64,000 nt of DNA from NCBI GenBank assembly GCA_019637095.1, contig JAHBWG010000053.1, forward strand, positions 1-64,000, written 5' to 3'. A model generated the notes under the pieces. The model saw only the letters and a list, made by a program, of their open reading frames with translations, was not told the origin of the DNA and ran no database searches. The translations under genes were made by a program, and so were the position numbers. Shown piece by piece: positions 33,344 to 42,738 of the stretch. Position 1 is the first letter of the stretch. Each line of letters opens with the position of its first letter. Source of the stretch: Sandaracinaceae bacterium (GTDB lineage: Bacteria; Myxococcota_A; Polyangia; Polyangiales; Sandaracinaceae).

Positions 33344-34744
33344 ATGGCGAGCCTGCGGTTCACGCTCAACGGGCGCGAGGTCGACGCGTCGGGGGCCGAC
33401 CCGAACACGACGCTCCTCGCGTGGCTGCGCGAGCGCGGCCTGACCGGGACCAAGGAGGGGTGCGCGGAGGGCGAGTGCGGCGCGTGCGCCGTGGTGCTCG
33501 TCGAGCCGGGCCCCGACGGACGCGCGCGCTACGTGCCGGTCAACTCGTGCCTGCTGTTGCTCGCGTCGGCGGCGGGCCGCGAGGTGCTCAGCGTCGAGGG
33601 CGTGGCGCCGGGCGGCGCGCTGCACCCGGCGCAGCGCGCGATGGTCGAGCTCGGCGGCTCGCAGTGCGGCTACTGCACGCCGGGCTTCGTGATGAGCCTC
33701 TTCGCCGAGCACTACCGGCCGGGCCGCGCCGAGGGAGGCTTCGACCTCGAGGCGATCGCGGGCAACCTCTGCCGCTGCACCGGCTACCGCCCGATCCGCG
33801 ACGCGGGCCGCGCGCTGCCGATGGTGGACGCCGCCGATCCGCACGCGGCGCGGCTCGCGCGCCCCGCCCCTTCCCCGAGCGCGCTCGACTACACCGCGGG
33901 CGCGCGGCGGTTCCTGCGCCCGACCTCGCTCGCCGAGGCGTGCGTGCTCCGCGCCGCGCACCCGGACGCGCGCCTCGTCGCGGGCGGCACCGACCTCGTG
34001 GTCGAGCTGAACCAGCGCCACGCGCGCTTCGAGACGATCCTCTCGCTCGAGGCGGTCGAGGAGCTGCGCTGCTTCGAGGACGCGCGCGACGCGCTCGTGA
34101 TCGGCGCCGCGGTCCCGCTCAGCGAGGTCGAGGCCCGCGTCGGCGGAGCGCCGCCGCTGCTCGGCGCGCTCTTCCCGCTCTTCTCGTCGCGCCTCATCCG
34201 CAACCGCGCCACGCTCGGCGGCAACCTCGCGACCGCCTCGCCGATCGGCGACTCACCGCCCGTCCTGCTCGCGCTCGGCGCGGAGGTCGTCGCGGCGAGC
34301 GCGCGAGGCGAGCGCGCGATCCCGCTCGACGCGTTCTTCACCGGCTATCGCGCGACCGCGCTCGCGCCCGACGAGCTGATCGCGCGGGTGCGCATCCCCA
34401 AGCCGTACCCGTCGATCGGCCGCTTCTACAAGGTGAGCAAGCGCGTGCACGACGACATCAGCACGGTGGCGGCGGGCTTCGCGATCGACCTCGACGAGGC
34501 GGGCACGGTGCGCGCGGCGCGCCTCGCGTACGGCGGCGTCGCGGCGACGCCGGTGCGCGCCCTCGAGGCGGAGAAGGCGCTCGTCGGCAAGCCGTTCGGG
34601 GCCCGCGCGATCGAGGACGCCAAGGCCAAGGCCCAGGGCGCCTTCACCCCGATGACGGATCAGCGCGGGAGCGCCGCGTACCGCGCGGCGATGGTGACGA
34701 GCTTGCTCGACAAGCTCTGGGCGGACGTGGGGGCGAGCCGATGA
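33344..34744 (+). CDS. xdhA: Xanthine dehydrogenase small subunit (2Fe-2S and FAD)
   Basis: 466 residues. The plant-type 2Fe-2S domain has GCAEGECGACAVVL (Cys40, 45, 48), and the second cluster domain has CGYCTPGF and CRCTGYRPI. The FAD domain follows with VAGGTDLVVELN near residue 210 and TLGGNLATASPIGD near 288. Size and domain order are those of XdhA, which passes electrons from the molybdenum site to NAD. Its stop overlaps the ATG of xdhB (ATGA). Confidence 0.93.
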   Translation: MASLRFTLNGREVDASGADPNTTLLAWLRERGLTGTKEGCAEGECGACAVVLVEPGPDGRARYVPVNSCLLLLASAAGREVLSVEGVAPGGALHPAQRAMVELGGSQCGYCTPGFVMSLFAEHYRPGRAEGGFDLEAIAGNLCRCTGYRPIRDAGRALPMVDAADPHAARLARPAPSPSALDYTAGARRFLRPTSLAEACVLRAAHPDARLVAGGTDLVVELNQRHARFETILSLEAVEELRCFEDARDALVIGAAVPLSEVEARVGGAPPLLGALFPLFSSRLIRNRATLGGNLATASPIGDSPPVLLALGAEVVAASARGERAIPLDAFFTGYRATALAPDELIARVRIPKPYPSIGRFYKVSKRVHDDISTVAAGFAIDLDEAGTVRAARLAYGGVAATPVRALEAEKALVGKPFGARAIEDAKAKAQGAFTPMTDQRGSAAYRAAMVTSLLDKLWADVGASR

Positions 34745-37056
34745 GCGTCGGGGAGGCGGTCAGTCACGAGAGCGCGATCGGGCACGTCACCGGCGCGGCC
34801 CTCTACACGGACGATCTCGTCGGCCGCTATCCCGGCTGCCTGCACGCGTGGCCCGTGCAGGTGCTGCACGCCCACGCCCGCGTGCGCGCGGTCGACGCCC
34901 GCGCGGCGCGCGCGATGGACGGCGTCGTCGCCGTGCTCGACGCCTCGTGCGTGCCCGGCGTCAACGACGTCGGCGCGGCCAAGCTCGACGAGACGCTGTT
35001 CCCCGACGAGATCGTCTACTGGGGCCAGCCGGTGGTGTGGGTGCTCGCCGAGACGGAGGAGCAGGCGAAGCGGGCCGCGCTCGCGGTGGCGGTCGACGTC
35101 GAGCCGCTGGCCGCGATCACCTCGATCGAGCAGGCGATCGAGGCGGAGAGCTTCCACGCCGAGCCCAAGACGATCGCGCGCGGCGACGCGGAGGGCGCGC
35201 TCTCTCGCGCGCGGCACGTCGCCTCGGGCGAGCTCTTCGTCGGCGGCCAGGAGCACTTCTACCTCGAGACGCACGCGTCGATCGCGAGCGTCGACGAGGC
35301 GGGCAGCGTGCTCGTGCAGTCCTCGACGCAGCACCCGACCGAGACGCAGGAGATCGTGGCGCGGGTGCTCGCGCTGCCGAAGAACCAGGTCGTCGTGCAG
35401 TCGCTGCGGATGGGCGGCGCGTTCGGCGGCAAGGAGACGCAGGCGAACACGTTCGCCGCGGTCGCCGCGATCGGCTGCCACGTCACCGGCCGGCCGGTGC
35501 GCGTGCGCCTCGACCGCATGCGCGACTTCGCGCTGAGCGGCAAGCGCCACCCGTTCCTCGGCCGCTACCGGATCGGCTTCGACGACGACGGGCGCGTCGA
35601 GGCGTTCGATCTCGCGCTCTACAGCGACGGCGGCTACTCGCTCGACTTGAGCGTGCCCGTGCTCTACCGCGCGCTGTTCCATGCCGACAACGCGTATTTC
35701 CTGCCGCACGTGCGGGTGGTCGGCCGTGTCTGCAAGACGAATTCCTGCTCGCACACCGCGTTCCGCGGCTTCGGCGGCCCGCAGGGCATGATCATGATCG
35801 AGGACGCGCTCGACCGCGTGGCGCGCTCGCTCGGCCTCGCGCCCCACGCGGTGCGCGAGGCGAACCTCTACCGCGAGGGGCACACCACGCACTACGAGCA
35901 GCCCGTCTCGCAGGCGGATCGCGTCGCGCGGATCTGGACCGAGCTCAAGGCCTCCAGCGACTTCGACGCGCGCCTCGCGGCGGTCCGCGCGCACAACGCG
36001 GGCTCGCCGAACGCCAAGCGCGGCCTCGCGATCACGCCGGTCAAGTTCGGCATCAGCTTCACGGCCAAGTGGTACAACCAGGCCGGCGCGCTGGTGCTCG
36101 TCTACAAGGACGGAAGCGTCCAGGTGAGCCACGGCGGCACCGAGATGGGCCAGGGCCTGCACACCAAGATGCAGCAGGTCGCGGCGTTCACCCTCGGCGT
36201 CCCGCTCGCGGCGGTGCGCGTGATGCCGACGCGCACGGACAAGGTGCCCAACACCAGCGCGACGGCGGCCTCGAGCGGCGCCGACCTCAACGGCGCCGCG
36301 ATCCGCGCCGCGTGCGAGACGCTGCGCGAGCGGCTCGCGTCCGTCGCCGCGCGGCTGCTCCAGGTCGATCCGGGCGAGCTCGTCTTCGCGCGCGGAGAGG
36401 TCGGCCGCCGGGACGGCAAGGGCGCGCGGCTCCCCTTCGCCGAGGTCGCGAGCCGCGCCTACTACGATCGCGTGCAGCTGAGCGCGACCGGCTACTACCG
36501 CACGCCCGGCCTGCACTTCGACGAGGCGAGCGGGCGCGGCCACCCGTTCCACTACTTCGCGTACGGCGCGGCGGTCGCCGAGGTCGAGATCGACCGCTTC
36601 ACCGGCATGTACGCCCTGCGGCGCGTCGATCTGCTGCACGACGTCGGCGACTCGCTCTCGCCGCTCGTCGACCGCGGCCAGGTCGAGGGCGGCTTCGCGC
36701 AGGGCGTCGGGTGGCTCACCCAAGAGGAGCTCGTCTGGGCGCCCGACGGACGGCTCGCCACCCTCAACGCCTCGACCTACAAGCTCCCGACCTTGCACGA
36801 GTGTCCTGAAGAAATGCACGTCACCTTGCTCCCCATGGCCACCGAGCCCGGCGTCGTCTACGGCAGCAAGGCGGTCGGCGAGCCGCCGTTCATGCTCGCG
36901 TTCAGCGTGCGCGAGGCCCTGCGCGAGGCGGTCGCCGCGTTCGGCGAGGCGCCGCGCGTGGTCGAGCTCGCCTCGCCCGCGACGGCCGAGCAGGTGTACT
37001 GGGCGATCGAGCGAGTGACGCGCGCGGCGCGGGCGCGCGAGGAGGCGGCGCAGTGA
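34741..37056 (+). CDS. xdhB: Xanthine dehydrogenase molybdopterin-binding subunit
   Basis: 771 residues. Signatures of the molybdopterin subunit are GGQEHFYLETH, MGGAFGGKE, FRGFGGPQG, GGTEMGQGLHTKMQQ, ATAASSGADLNG and GSKAVGEPP, the last containing the catalytic Glu. Together with XdhA it oxidises hypoxanthine to xanthine and urate, which PuuD at 26805-27989 could oxidise further. Translationally coupled at both ends: ATGA with xdhA, and GTGA with the TerB-like gene downstream. Confidence 0.94.
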   Translation: MSVGEAVSHESAIGHVTGAALYTDDLVGRYPGCLHAWPVQVLHAHARVRAVDARAARAMDGVVAVLDASCVPGVNDVGAAKLDETLFPDEIVYWGQPVVWVLAETEEQAKRAALAVAVDVEPLAAITSIEQAIEAESFHAEPKTIARGDAEGALSRARHVASGELFVGGQEHFYLETHASIASVDEAGSVLVQSSTQHPTETQEIVARVLALPKNQVVVQSLRMGGAFGGKETQANTFAAVAAIGCHVTGRPVRVRLDRMRDFALSGKRHPFLGRYRIGFDDDGRVEAFDLALYSDGGYSLDLSVPVLYRALFHADNAYFLPHVRVVGRVCKTNSCSHTAFRGFGGPQGMIMIEDALDRVARSLGLAPHAVREANLYREGHTTHYEQPVSQADRVARIWTELKASSDFDARLAAVRAHNAGSPNAKRGLAITPVKFGISFTAKWYNQAGALVLVYKDGSVQVSHGGTEMGQGLHTKMQQVAAFTLGVPLAAVRVMPTRTDKVPNTSATAASSGADLNGAAIRAACETLRERLASVAARLLQVDPGELVFARGEVGRRDGKGARLPFAEVASRAYYDRVQLSATGYYRTPGLHFDEASGRGHPFHYFAYGAAVAEVEIDRFTGMYALRRVDLLHDVGDSLSPLVDRGQVEGGFAQGVGWLTQEELVWAPDGRLATLNASTYKLPTLHECPEEMHVTLLPMATEPGVVYGSKAVGEPPFMLAFSVREALREAVAAFGEAPRVVELASPATAEQVYWAIERVTRAARAREEAAQ

Positions 37057-37496
37057 CTCGCCCGCTCGACCCGGCGACGCGCCGCGCGATCTTCGAGGCG
37101 CTGCTCGCGATGGCGTGGGCGGACGCGCGGCTCGAGCGCGAGGAGATCCTCGCGATCCAGGCGGCGGGCCGCGTGCTCGCCCTACCCGACGACGTGCTCG
37201 ACGCGCTCGACGCGGGGCCCCCGCCGGTCGCGAAGATCGCGGCGGCCGGGATCGACGCGCGCTCCCGCGAGCTCGTGTACTTGTGCGCGGCGTGGCTCGC
37301 GTCGGTCGACGGCCGCGAGGACGTGAGCGAGGCGGGCCTGCTCTCGGAGCTGCGCGGCGCGCTCGGCATCGCGCCGGCGCGCGCGCAAGCGCTCCACGAC
37401 GACGCGCGCGTCCTGCACGCCACGGTGCCCGCGAGCATGCCGTGGTGGCAGGAGCTCGAGCGCCTCATCGACAGCGCGAACGGCCGCTTGCGTTGA
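37053..37496 (+). CDS. TerB-like protein coupled to xdhB
   Basis: 147 residues, all helical. FEALLAMAWADARLEREEILAIQ and YLCAAWLASVDGREDVSEAGLLSEL give two repeats with the acidic-residue pattern of TerB/DUF533-type domains (tellurite-resistance B fold). In this family the acidic residues bind metal; the physiological role is unclear. The GTG start overlaps the xdhB stop (GTGA), so it is made together with xanthine dehydrogenase. A link to molybdoenzyme assembly is inference. Confidence 0.75.
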   Translation: MTRPLDPATRRAIFEALLAMAWADARLEREEILAIQAAGRVLALPDDVLDALDAGPPPVAKIAAAGIDARSRELVYLCAAWLASVDGREDVSEAGLLSELRGALGIAPARAQALHDDARVLHATVPASMPWWQELERLIDSANGRLR

Positions 37497-37501
37497 GTCG
37501 C

Positions 37502-37517
37502 GCGCTCGCGCGAGCGC
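37502..37517. terminator. 16-bp GC palindrome between convergent genes
   Basis: GCGCTCGCGCGAGCGC is a perfect palindrome in the 34-bp gap between the TerB-like gene and the convergent MYXO-CTERM-like gene. It could form a hairpin for both transcripts, but there is no U-tract, and GC palindromes are frequent in DNA of this composition. Confidence 0.3.
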
Positions 37518-37530
37518 CCTGGACGCCGGG

Positions 37531-37800
37531 TCAGCGACGCGCGCGGCGCGCGAGCAGGGCCGCGCCGGCGAGCGCGCCGAAGATCGCGAACGCGGCGCCG
37601 CCGGTCGGCGCGACCGCGCAGCCGCCTCCGCCGCCGTCCCCGCTGCCGGCGTCGGTGCCGGGCGTCCCGCCGGCGTCGGTGCCGGGCGTCTCGCCCGCGT
37701 CCTCGCCGGAGGCGGCGTCGGGGGGCACGACGTCGGCGGAGGCGGCGAGCGGCAGACCGAGGGTGAGGAGCACCGAGAGCACCAATCCACGAAGCGTCAT
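37531..37800 (-). CDS. Small exported protein with MYXO-CTERM-like tail
   Basis: 89 residues. Signal peptide MTLRGLVLSVLLTLGLPLAASA, then an Asp/Gly/Pro/Thr spacer with repeated GTDAGG, then GGGGGC, a hydrophobic helix (FAIFGALAGAALLA) and a final RRARR. Cys followed by a membrane helix and an Arg cluster is the layout of the MYXO-CTERM sorting tail, which leads to processing at the Cys and surface anchoring in myxobacteria. Nothing but the linker remains between signal and tail, so it is either a minimal surface protein or a remnant. TATCCT lies 7 nt before the ATG. Confidence 0.75.
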   Translation of the reverse strand: MTLRGLVLSVLLTLGLPLAASADVVPPDAASGEDAGETPGTDAGGTPGTDAGSGDGGGGGCAVAPTGGAAFAIFGALAGAALLARRARR

Positions 37801-37807
37801 GGCGCGC

Positions 37808-37813
37808 AGGATA
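37808..37813 (-). promoter_or_regulatory. -10 hexamer TATCCT, probable leaderless promoter
   Basis: On the minus strand TATCCT ends 7 nt before the ATG at 37800. Confidence 0.5.
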
Positions 37814-37846
37814 GCTCCGGCGCCGCCGCTCGGCGAGAGAACGGGG

Positions 37847-37852
37847 TATGCT
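37847..37852 (+). promoter_or_regulatory. -10 hexamer TATGCT, probable leaderless promoter
   Basis: TATGCT ends 7 nt before the ATG at 37860. The in-frame ATG at 37848 lies inside the hexamer and is unlikely to be used. Confidence 0.55.
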
Positions 37853-37859
37853 CCCCCCG

Positions 37860-39689
<1,830 letters not shown>

Positions 39690-39811
39690 TCCGCGCGCGC
39701 CCGGCACGTGGGGCGCCCCCTGACACCGATGTCGCAGCGCATGGACCCGGCCCCCCGCGACGCCCCCGCAATTGGGCTCACTCCGCGCCGCATGGGACGA
39801 TGTGGCGTTCG

Positions 39812-39827
39812 TGGCACCGTGCTTGCA
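39812..39827 (+). promoter_or_regulatory. Sigma-54 (-24/-12) promoter
   Basis: TGGCAC at 39812-39817 and TTGCA at 39823-39827 match the consensus TGGCAC-N5-TTGCA, with GG and GC exactly 12 bp apart. The predicted transcript start is near 39838, only 2 nt before the ATG at 39840, so the message is nearly leaderless. GACA-CCGA-TGTC at 39742-39753 is a weak dyad that might be the activator site. Confidence 0.8.
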
Positions 39828-39839
39828 CTCGGATCGCGG

Positions 39840-40385
39840 ATGAGCCGAGCGACCCTCGCGCTCCTCTGCGGTTGCTCCCTCATGGGCTGTATCCTGACGC
39901 GAAACCCCACCTACGAATCTCCGGAGAACACGCCCGCCGTGGTGCTCGAAGATCCGGACTTCCGCATGGGGACCTTCCATCGGGTCAACCTCAGCGGCGA
40001 CAGCCCGGCGGACGGCGGCGTGGAGATGCAGCTCGAGGTCCGCGCGATCGTGCGCGACCCCGACCTCGAGCAGCCGCTCGTGGGCCTCGTGTTCCAGGAC
40101 TACGACCTCGACGCGAGCGAGAACCGCACGATCACGAACGACATCGCGATCCCGCCGAGCGCGCGCGACACGCGCGACGTCCGCTTCTTCATCGACTACA
40201 GCGAGCTGCGCCGCGGCTGCCGCGTGATCGAGCTGCACGTCTCGGAGGCGTTCGTCAACACGCGCAACCCCACGCCGCGGCGGTCGGGCGACCTCGGGCG
40301 CGGCTTCTGGTTCGTGCGCGTGTTCGAGAACGCAGACGACGAGATCTCGCTCGAAGAGTGCGTGACCCCGGGGAGGACCCCGTGA
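39840..40385 (+). CDS. Lipoprotein, sigma-54 controlled
   Basis: 181 residues. MSRATLALLCGCSLMGCIL gives a lipobox at LMGC. The mature protein is a beta-rich domain (VEMQLEVRAIVRDPDLEQPLVGLVFQDYD; DVRFFIDYSELRRGCRVIELHVSE) of no recognised family. The ATG was chosen because it follows the sigma-54 promoter start by 2 nt; the frame is open upstream but includes the promoter. The stop overlaps the GTG of the next lipoprotein gene (GTGA), making a two-gene operon. Confidence 0.78.
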   Translation: MSRATLALLCGCSLMGCILTRNPTYESPENTPAVVLEDPDFRMGTFHRVNLSGDSPADGGVEMQLEVRAIVRDPDLEQPLVGLVFQDYDLDASENRTITNDIAIPPSARDTRDVRFFIDYSELRRGCRVIELHVSEAFVNTRNPTPRRSGDLGRGFWFVRVFENADDEISLEECVTPGRTP

Positions 40386-42115
40386 GGCGGGCGATCCTCC
40401 TCCCGCTCGTCGGGCTCTTCGCGCTGAGCGCGGGGTGCGAGTCGATCACCGGCGGCCCTCCGTCCAACCACTGCGTGAGCGACGACGAGTGCGTCGCGGC
40501 GCGCTGCGACACCGCGCTCGGGATGTGCGTGACGGAGTCGCGCCGCCCGATGCGGCTCGCGCTCGAGGTGCGGCCGATGACCGAGCCGTACGGCGGCAGC
40601 GTGCAGGCGATCCCGTTCGCGCCGTTCGCGCTCGACGGCGCCGGCCCGCAGGAGCTCGAGCTCGAGCCCGGCGTGCTCGTCCAAGGGCTCGTGCGCGGCG
40701 GCGGCGCGCCGATCGCGGCCGAGCTCACCTTCAGCCGCCAGAGCCCGATCCCCGGCCGCGCGCCGAGCACGATCACGGTGGAGGCGAGCGGCGCGACGCC
40801 GGTGCGCCTCGAGGCAGGGCGCGAGGCCGCGTTCCTCACCCAGCTCCTGCCCGGCCGGCACGAGCTCACCGTGTCGCCGACCGGCGAGTGGCGCGCGCTC
40901 TTCCCGCCGCTCTACCGCGCGTACGAGACGCCCGCCGAGGGGAACGGGTTCCTGCCGCTCGACTACCCGCCGCTCTGCGCGGATCCGGCGGCGGACACCG
41001 ACTGCCTCGCGACGTTCGAGGGCCAGGTCGTCGACCGCGCGGGCGTCGGACAGGCCGGCGTCGTCGTGCGCTTGGTGGACCGCCTCACGGGTCGCCCGCT
41101 CTCCTCGCGCTACGTGACCGCGTCGGACCTCGAGCGCGATCCCGGCTACTTCCGCCTCGTGTTCCCCGTCGAGCACTGGCGCGCGACCGACGGGTGGTTC
41201 CTGCGGGTCTCGCCGGCGCCCCACCGCGTGGAGGAGGTCGGGCCGAGCCCGATCTACACGCGCCCCGCCGAGGCGCTGACCGAGCTCGACGGGATGATCC
41301 GCGTGCTGTCGCCGAACGTGGACGCGATGCGCCTGACCTACGCGGGCACCGTCGAGGACGCGGACGGGCGGCCGCTCGAGGGCGCGAGCGTGCAGTTCAC
41401 CTCGACGGACGTGACGGACCCGACGACGAACATCACGGGCACCTACACGGCCAGCGTGCGCACCGACGCGTCGGGCGCGTTCAGCGTCGAGCTGCTCGGC
41501 CACGCGGACTCGCCGGCCACGTACGACATCGTCGTGACCCCGAGCCAGAGCGAGGGGAGCTCCGGGGTCCTGCGGGTCAGCCGGGTGCTCGGCAGCAGCG
41601 CGAACGGCCAGCTCTTCACCGCCCCGCCCCGCGCTCGCTTCGGCGGCACCGTGCAGACGCTCACGGGCGAGCGGATGCTCGACGCCCGCGTCGAGGCGCG
41701 CACGCGCGGCAGCGACCGCGACGGCGCGCTCGACCCGGCCGCCTTCCTCGCGCGCTCCAACCAGACGAGCACCGACGCGAACGGGCTCTTCGACCTGCGG
41801 CTCGACGTCGGGCTCTACGACGTCGTGATCGAGCCTCCCGCGGGGACGAACTTCCCGTGGCGGATCGAGCGCGACGTCGCGATCGGGAGCTCCGGCGCGC
41901 CCTTCACGAGCGTGTACGAGCTCGAGCATCCGGTCCCGGTGACGGGCGTCGCGCGCTGGCGCGTCGACGACACGACGCAGCCCGTCGTCGACGGCGAGGT
42001 CCGCGCCTACGCGCTCGTCGAGGGCTCCGACGGGAGCATGCGCGCGCTGCTCGTGGCGCGGGCGACGACCGACGCGCGCGGCGCCTACACGCTGCTCGTG
42101 CCGCCGTCGCCGTAG
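40382..42115 (+). CDS. Large lipoprotein with carboxypeptidase-regulatory-like beta domains
   Basis: 577 residues. The leader RRAILLPLVGLFALSAGC ends in a lipobox. A small Cys-rich motif follows (CVSDDECVAARCDTALGMCV). The rest is a series of beta-sandwich repeats of the carboxypeptidase-regulatory-like/transthyretin type: FEGQVVDRAGVGQAGVVVRLVD, YAGTVEDADGRPLEGASVQF, FGGTVQTLTGERMLDARVEA and VTGVARWRVDDTTQPVVDGEV. Each is followed by a TDASGAFSV- or TDANGLFDL-like turn. Such domains are structural and surface exposed. Coupled to the previous lipoprotein through GTGA and driven by the same sigma-54 promoter. The open frame continues far upstream, but only as a shadow of other genes. Confidence 0.82.
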   Translation: MRRAILLPLVGLFALSAGCESITGGPPSNHCVSDDECVAARCDTALGMCVTESRRPMRLALEVRPMTEPYGGSVQAIPFAPFALDGAGPQELELEPGVLVQGLVRGGGAPIAAELTFSRQSPIPGRAPSTITVEASGATPVRLEAGREAAFLTQLLPGRHELTVSPTGEWRALFPPLYRAYETPAEGNGFLPLDYPPLCADPAADTDCLATFEGQVVDRAGVGQAGVVVRLVDRLTGRPLSSRYVTASDLERDPGYFRLVFPVEHWRATDGWFLRVSPAPHRVEEVGPSPIYTRPAEALTELDGMIRVLSPNVDAMRLTYAGTVEDADGRPLEGASVQFTSTDVTDPTTNITGTYTASVRTDASGAFSVELLGHADSPATYDIVVTPSQSEGSSGVLRVSRVLGSSANGQLFTAPPRARFGGTVQTLTGERMLDARVEARTRGSDRDGALDPAAFLARSNQTSTDANGLFDLRLDVGLYDVVIEPPAGTNFPWRIERDVAIGSSGAPFTSVYELEHPVPVTGVARWRVDDTTQPVVDGEVRAYALVEGSDGSMRALLVARATTDARGAYTLLVPPSP

Positions 42116-42185
42116 CCGGAGCGCCGCTCGAGCCACCGGATCTCGCCTCGATTCCCGTGGGTTCCCGCGCACGGTGGCAAGAGAC

Positions 42186-42213
42186 TTGTAACTTCCGGTG
42201 GGCGGGATACTAT
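42186..42213 (+). promoter_or_regulatory. Sigma-70-type promoter of the RiPP precursor gene
   Basis: TTGTAA (42186-42191) and TACTAT (42208-42213), 16 bp apart, each match the sigma-70 consensus at four of six positions and stand out in this GC-rich DNA. Transcription from near 42220 would leave a leader of about 84 nt before the ATG at 42304, unusually long for this window. Confidence 0.5.
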
Positions 42214-42244
42214 GCGCCTCGACCTCAGGTGAACGTCGCCGGCT

Positions 42245-42256
42245 CGAAACGTTTCG
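42245..42256. promoter_or_regulatory. Perfect 12-bp palindrome in leader of RiPP precursor gene
   Basis: CGAAACGTTTCG is a perfect palindrome with a central CG, resembling operators of LacI/GalR-family repressors. It lies about 25-37 nt downstream of the predicted transcript start and 47 nt before the ATG. No LacI-type gene is in the window. Confidence 0.4.
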
Positions 42257-42303
42257 CGGCGACCCAATTCGAGTCCAGGTAGGGACTTGGGGAGAGAATA
42301 GGA

Positions 42304-42546
42304 ATGAAGACGATGCTCAAGACCCAGCTGGTCGCGATCGCGGCGGCCACCCTCGGCCTCACGGCTTACGGTTGCGGTGGTGGCAGCGCCGACGACTCCG
42401 GCGGCAGCGAGACCGGTGGCGGCGAGGCGTCCTGCAGCGGCAGCGGCGAGGGCGGCGAAGGCGGCGGCGAGGGCGGCGGCGAGGGTGGGGGCGAGAGCTC
42501 CTGCGGCGCCGGCAGCTGCGGCGGCGAAGGCGGCGACGGCGAGTGA
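42304..42546 (+). CDS. Candidate MNIO-type RiPP precursor (Cys/Gly/Glu-rich exported peptide)
   Basis: 80 residues. The N-terminus is a Sec-type signal (MKTMLKTQLVAIAAATLGLTAYGC). The mature part consists almost wholly of Gly, Glu, Ser and Cys: EASCSG with Cys44, then GEGGEGGGEGGGEGGGE, then ESSCGAGSCGGEGGDGE with Cys67 and Cys72. ESSCG and GSCGG resemble the EGKCG repeats of HvfA/bufferin precursors, whose Cys residues are modified by MNIO enzymes to bind copper. Cys24 follows A-Y-G, a relaxed lipobox, so the peptide may be lipid-anchored. GGGGAGAG lies 7 nt before the ATG. The MNIO and DUF2063 genes follow at 42739. Role inferred from context and composition. Confidence 0.75.
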   Translation: MKTMLKTQLVAIAAATLGLTAYGCGGGSADDSGGSETGGGEASCSGSGEGGEGGGEGGGEGGGESSCGAGSCGGEGGDGE

Positions 42547-42589
42547 GCTGCTGAGGCGGGCGCGCCCGTCGCCCGAGGCCTCGCGCGCG

Positions 42590-42611
42590 CGAGCCGGTCT
42601 TCTCCGGCTCG
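42590..42611 (+). terminator. Hairpin after RiPP precursor gene
   Basis: CGAGCCGG (42590-42597) and CCGGCTCG (42604-42611) form a perfect 8-bp stem with loop TCTTCT. No U-tract; it may stabilise the 3' end of the precursor mRNA. Confidence 0.45.
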
Positions 42612-42672
42612 CACGTCGCGCGTGATGACCCGCGCGCAGGCGAGCGCCCGCTTCATGGCTCGAGGATCGCAG

Positions 42673-42710
42673 ACGCGGGAGCTTCCGGTGGAGGCTCCCG
42701 CGTTTCGTTC
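42673..42710 (+). terminator. Intrinsic terminator between precursor and MNIO genes
   Basis: ACGCGGGAGC (42673-42682) pairs perfectly with GCTCCCGCGT (42694-42703) to give a 10-bp stem and an 11-nt loop. The stem is followed by TTCGTTCG. In this GC-rich DNA that is a convincing rho-independent terminator, so the precursor is probably transcribed alone. Confidence 0.7.
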
Positions 42711-42711
42711 G

Positions 42712-42717
42712 TAAGCT
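42712..42717 (+). promoter_or_regulatory. -10 hexamer TAAGCT upstream of MNIO gene
   Basis: TAAGCT lies directly after the terminator, 21 nt before the ATG at 42739, with AGGAG (42723-42727) and GGAG (42731-42734) between. This gives the enzyme genes their own promoter and a short leader. Confidence 0.45.
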
Positions 42718-42738
42718 GTCGCAGGAGCTCGGAGCCGC

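Noticed and set aside
42175-42190. TGGCAAGAGACTTGTA as a sigma-54 promoter for the RiPP precursor
   Set aside because: The GG and TTG spacing fits, but the essential -12 GC is GT. TTGTAA with TACTAT 16 bp away gives a better sigma-70 promoter over the same bases.
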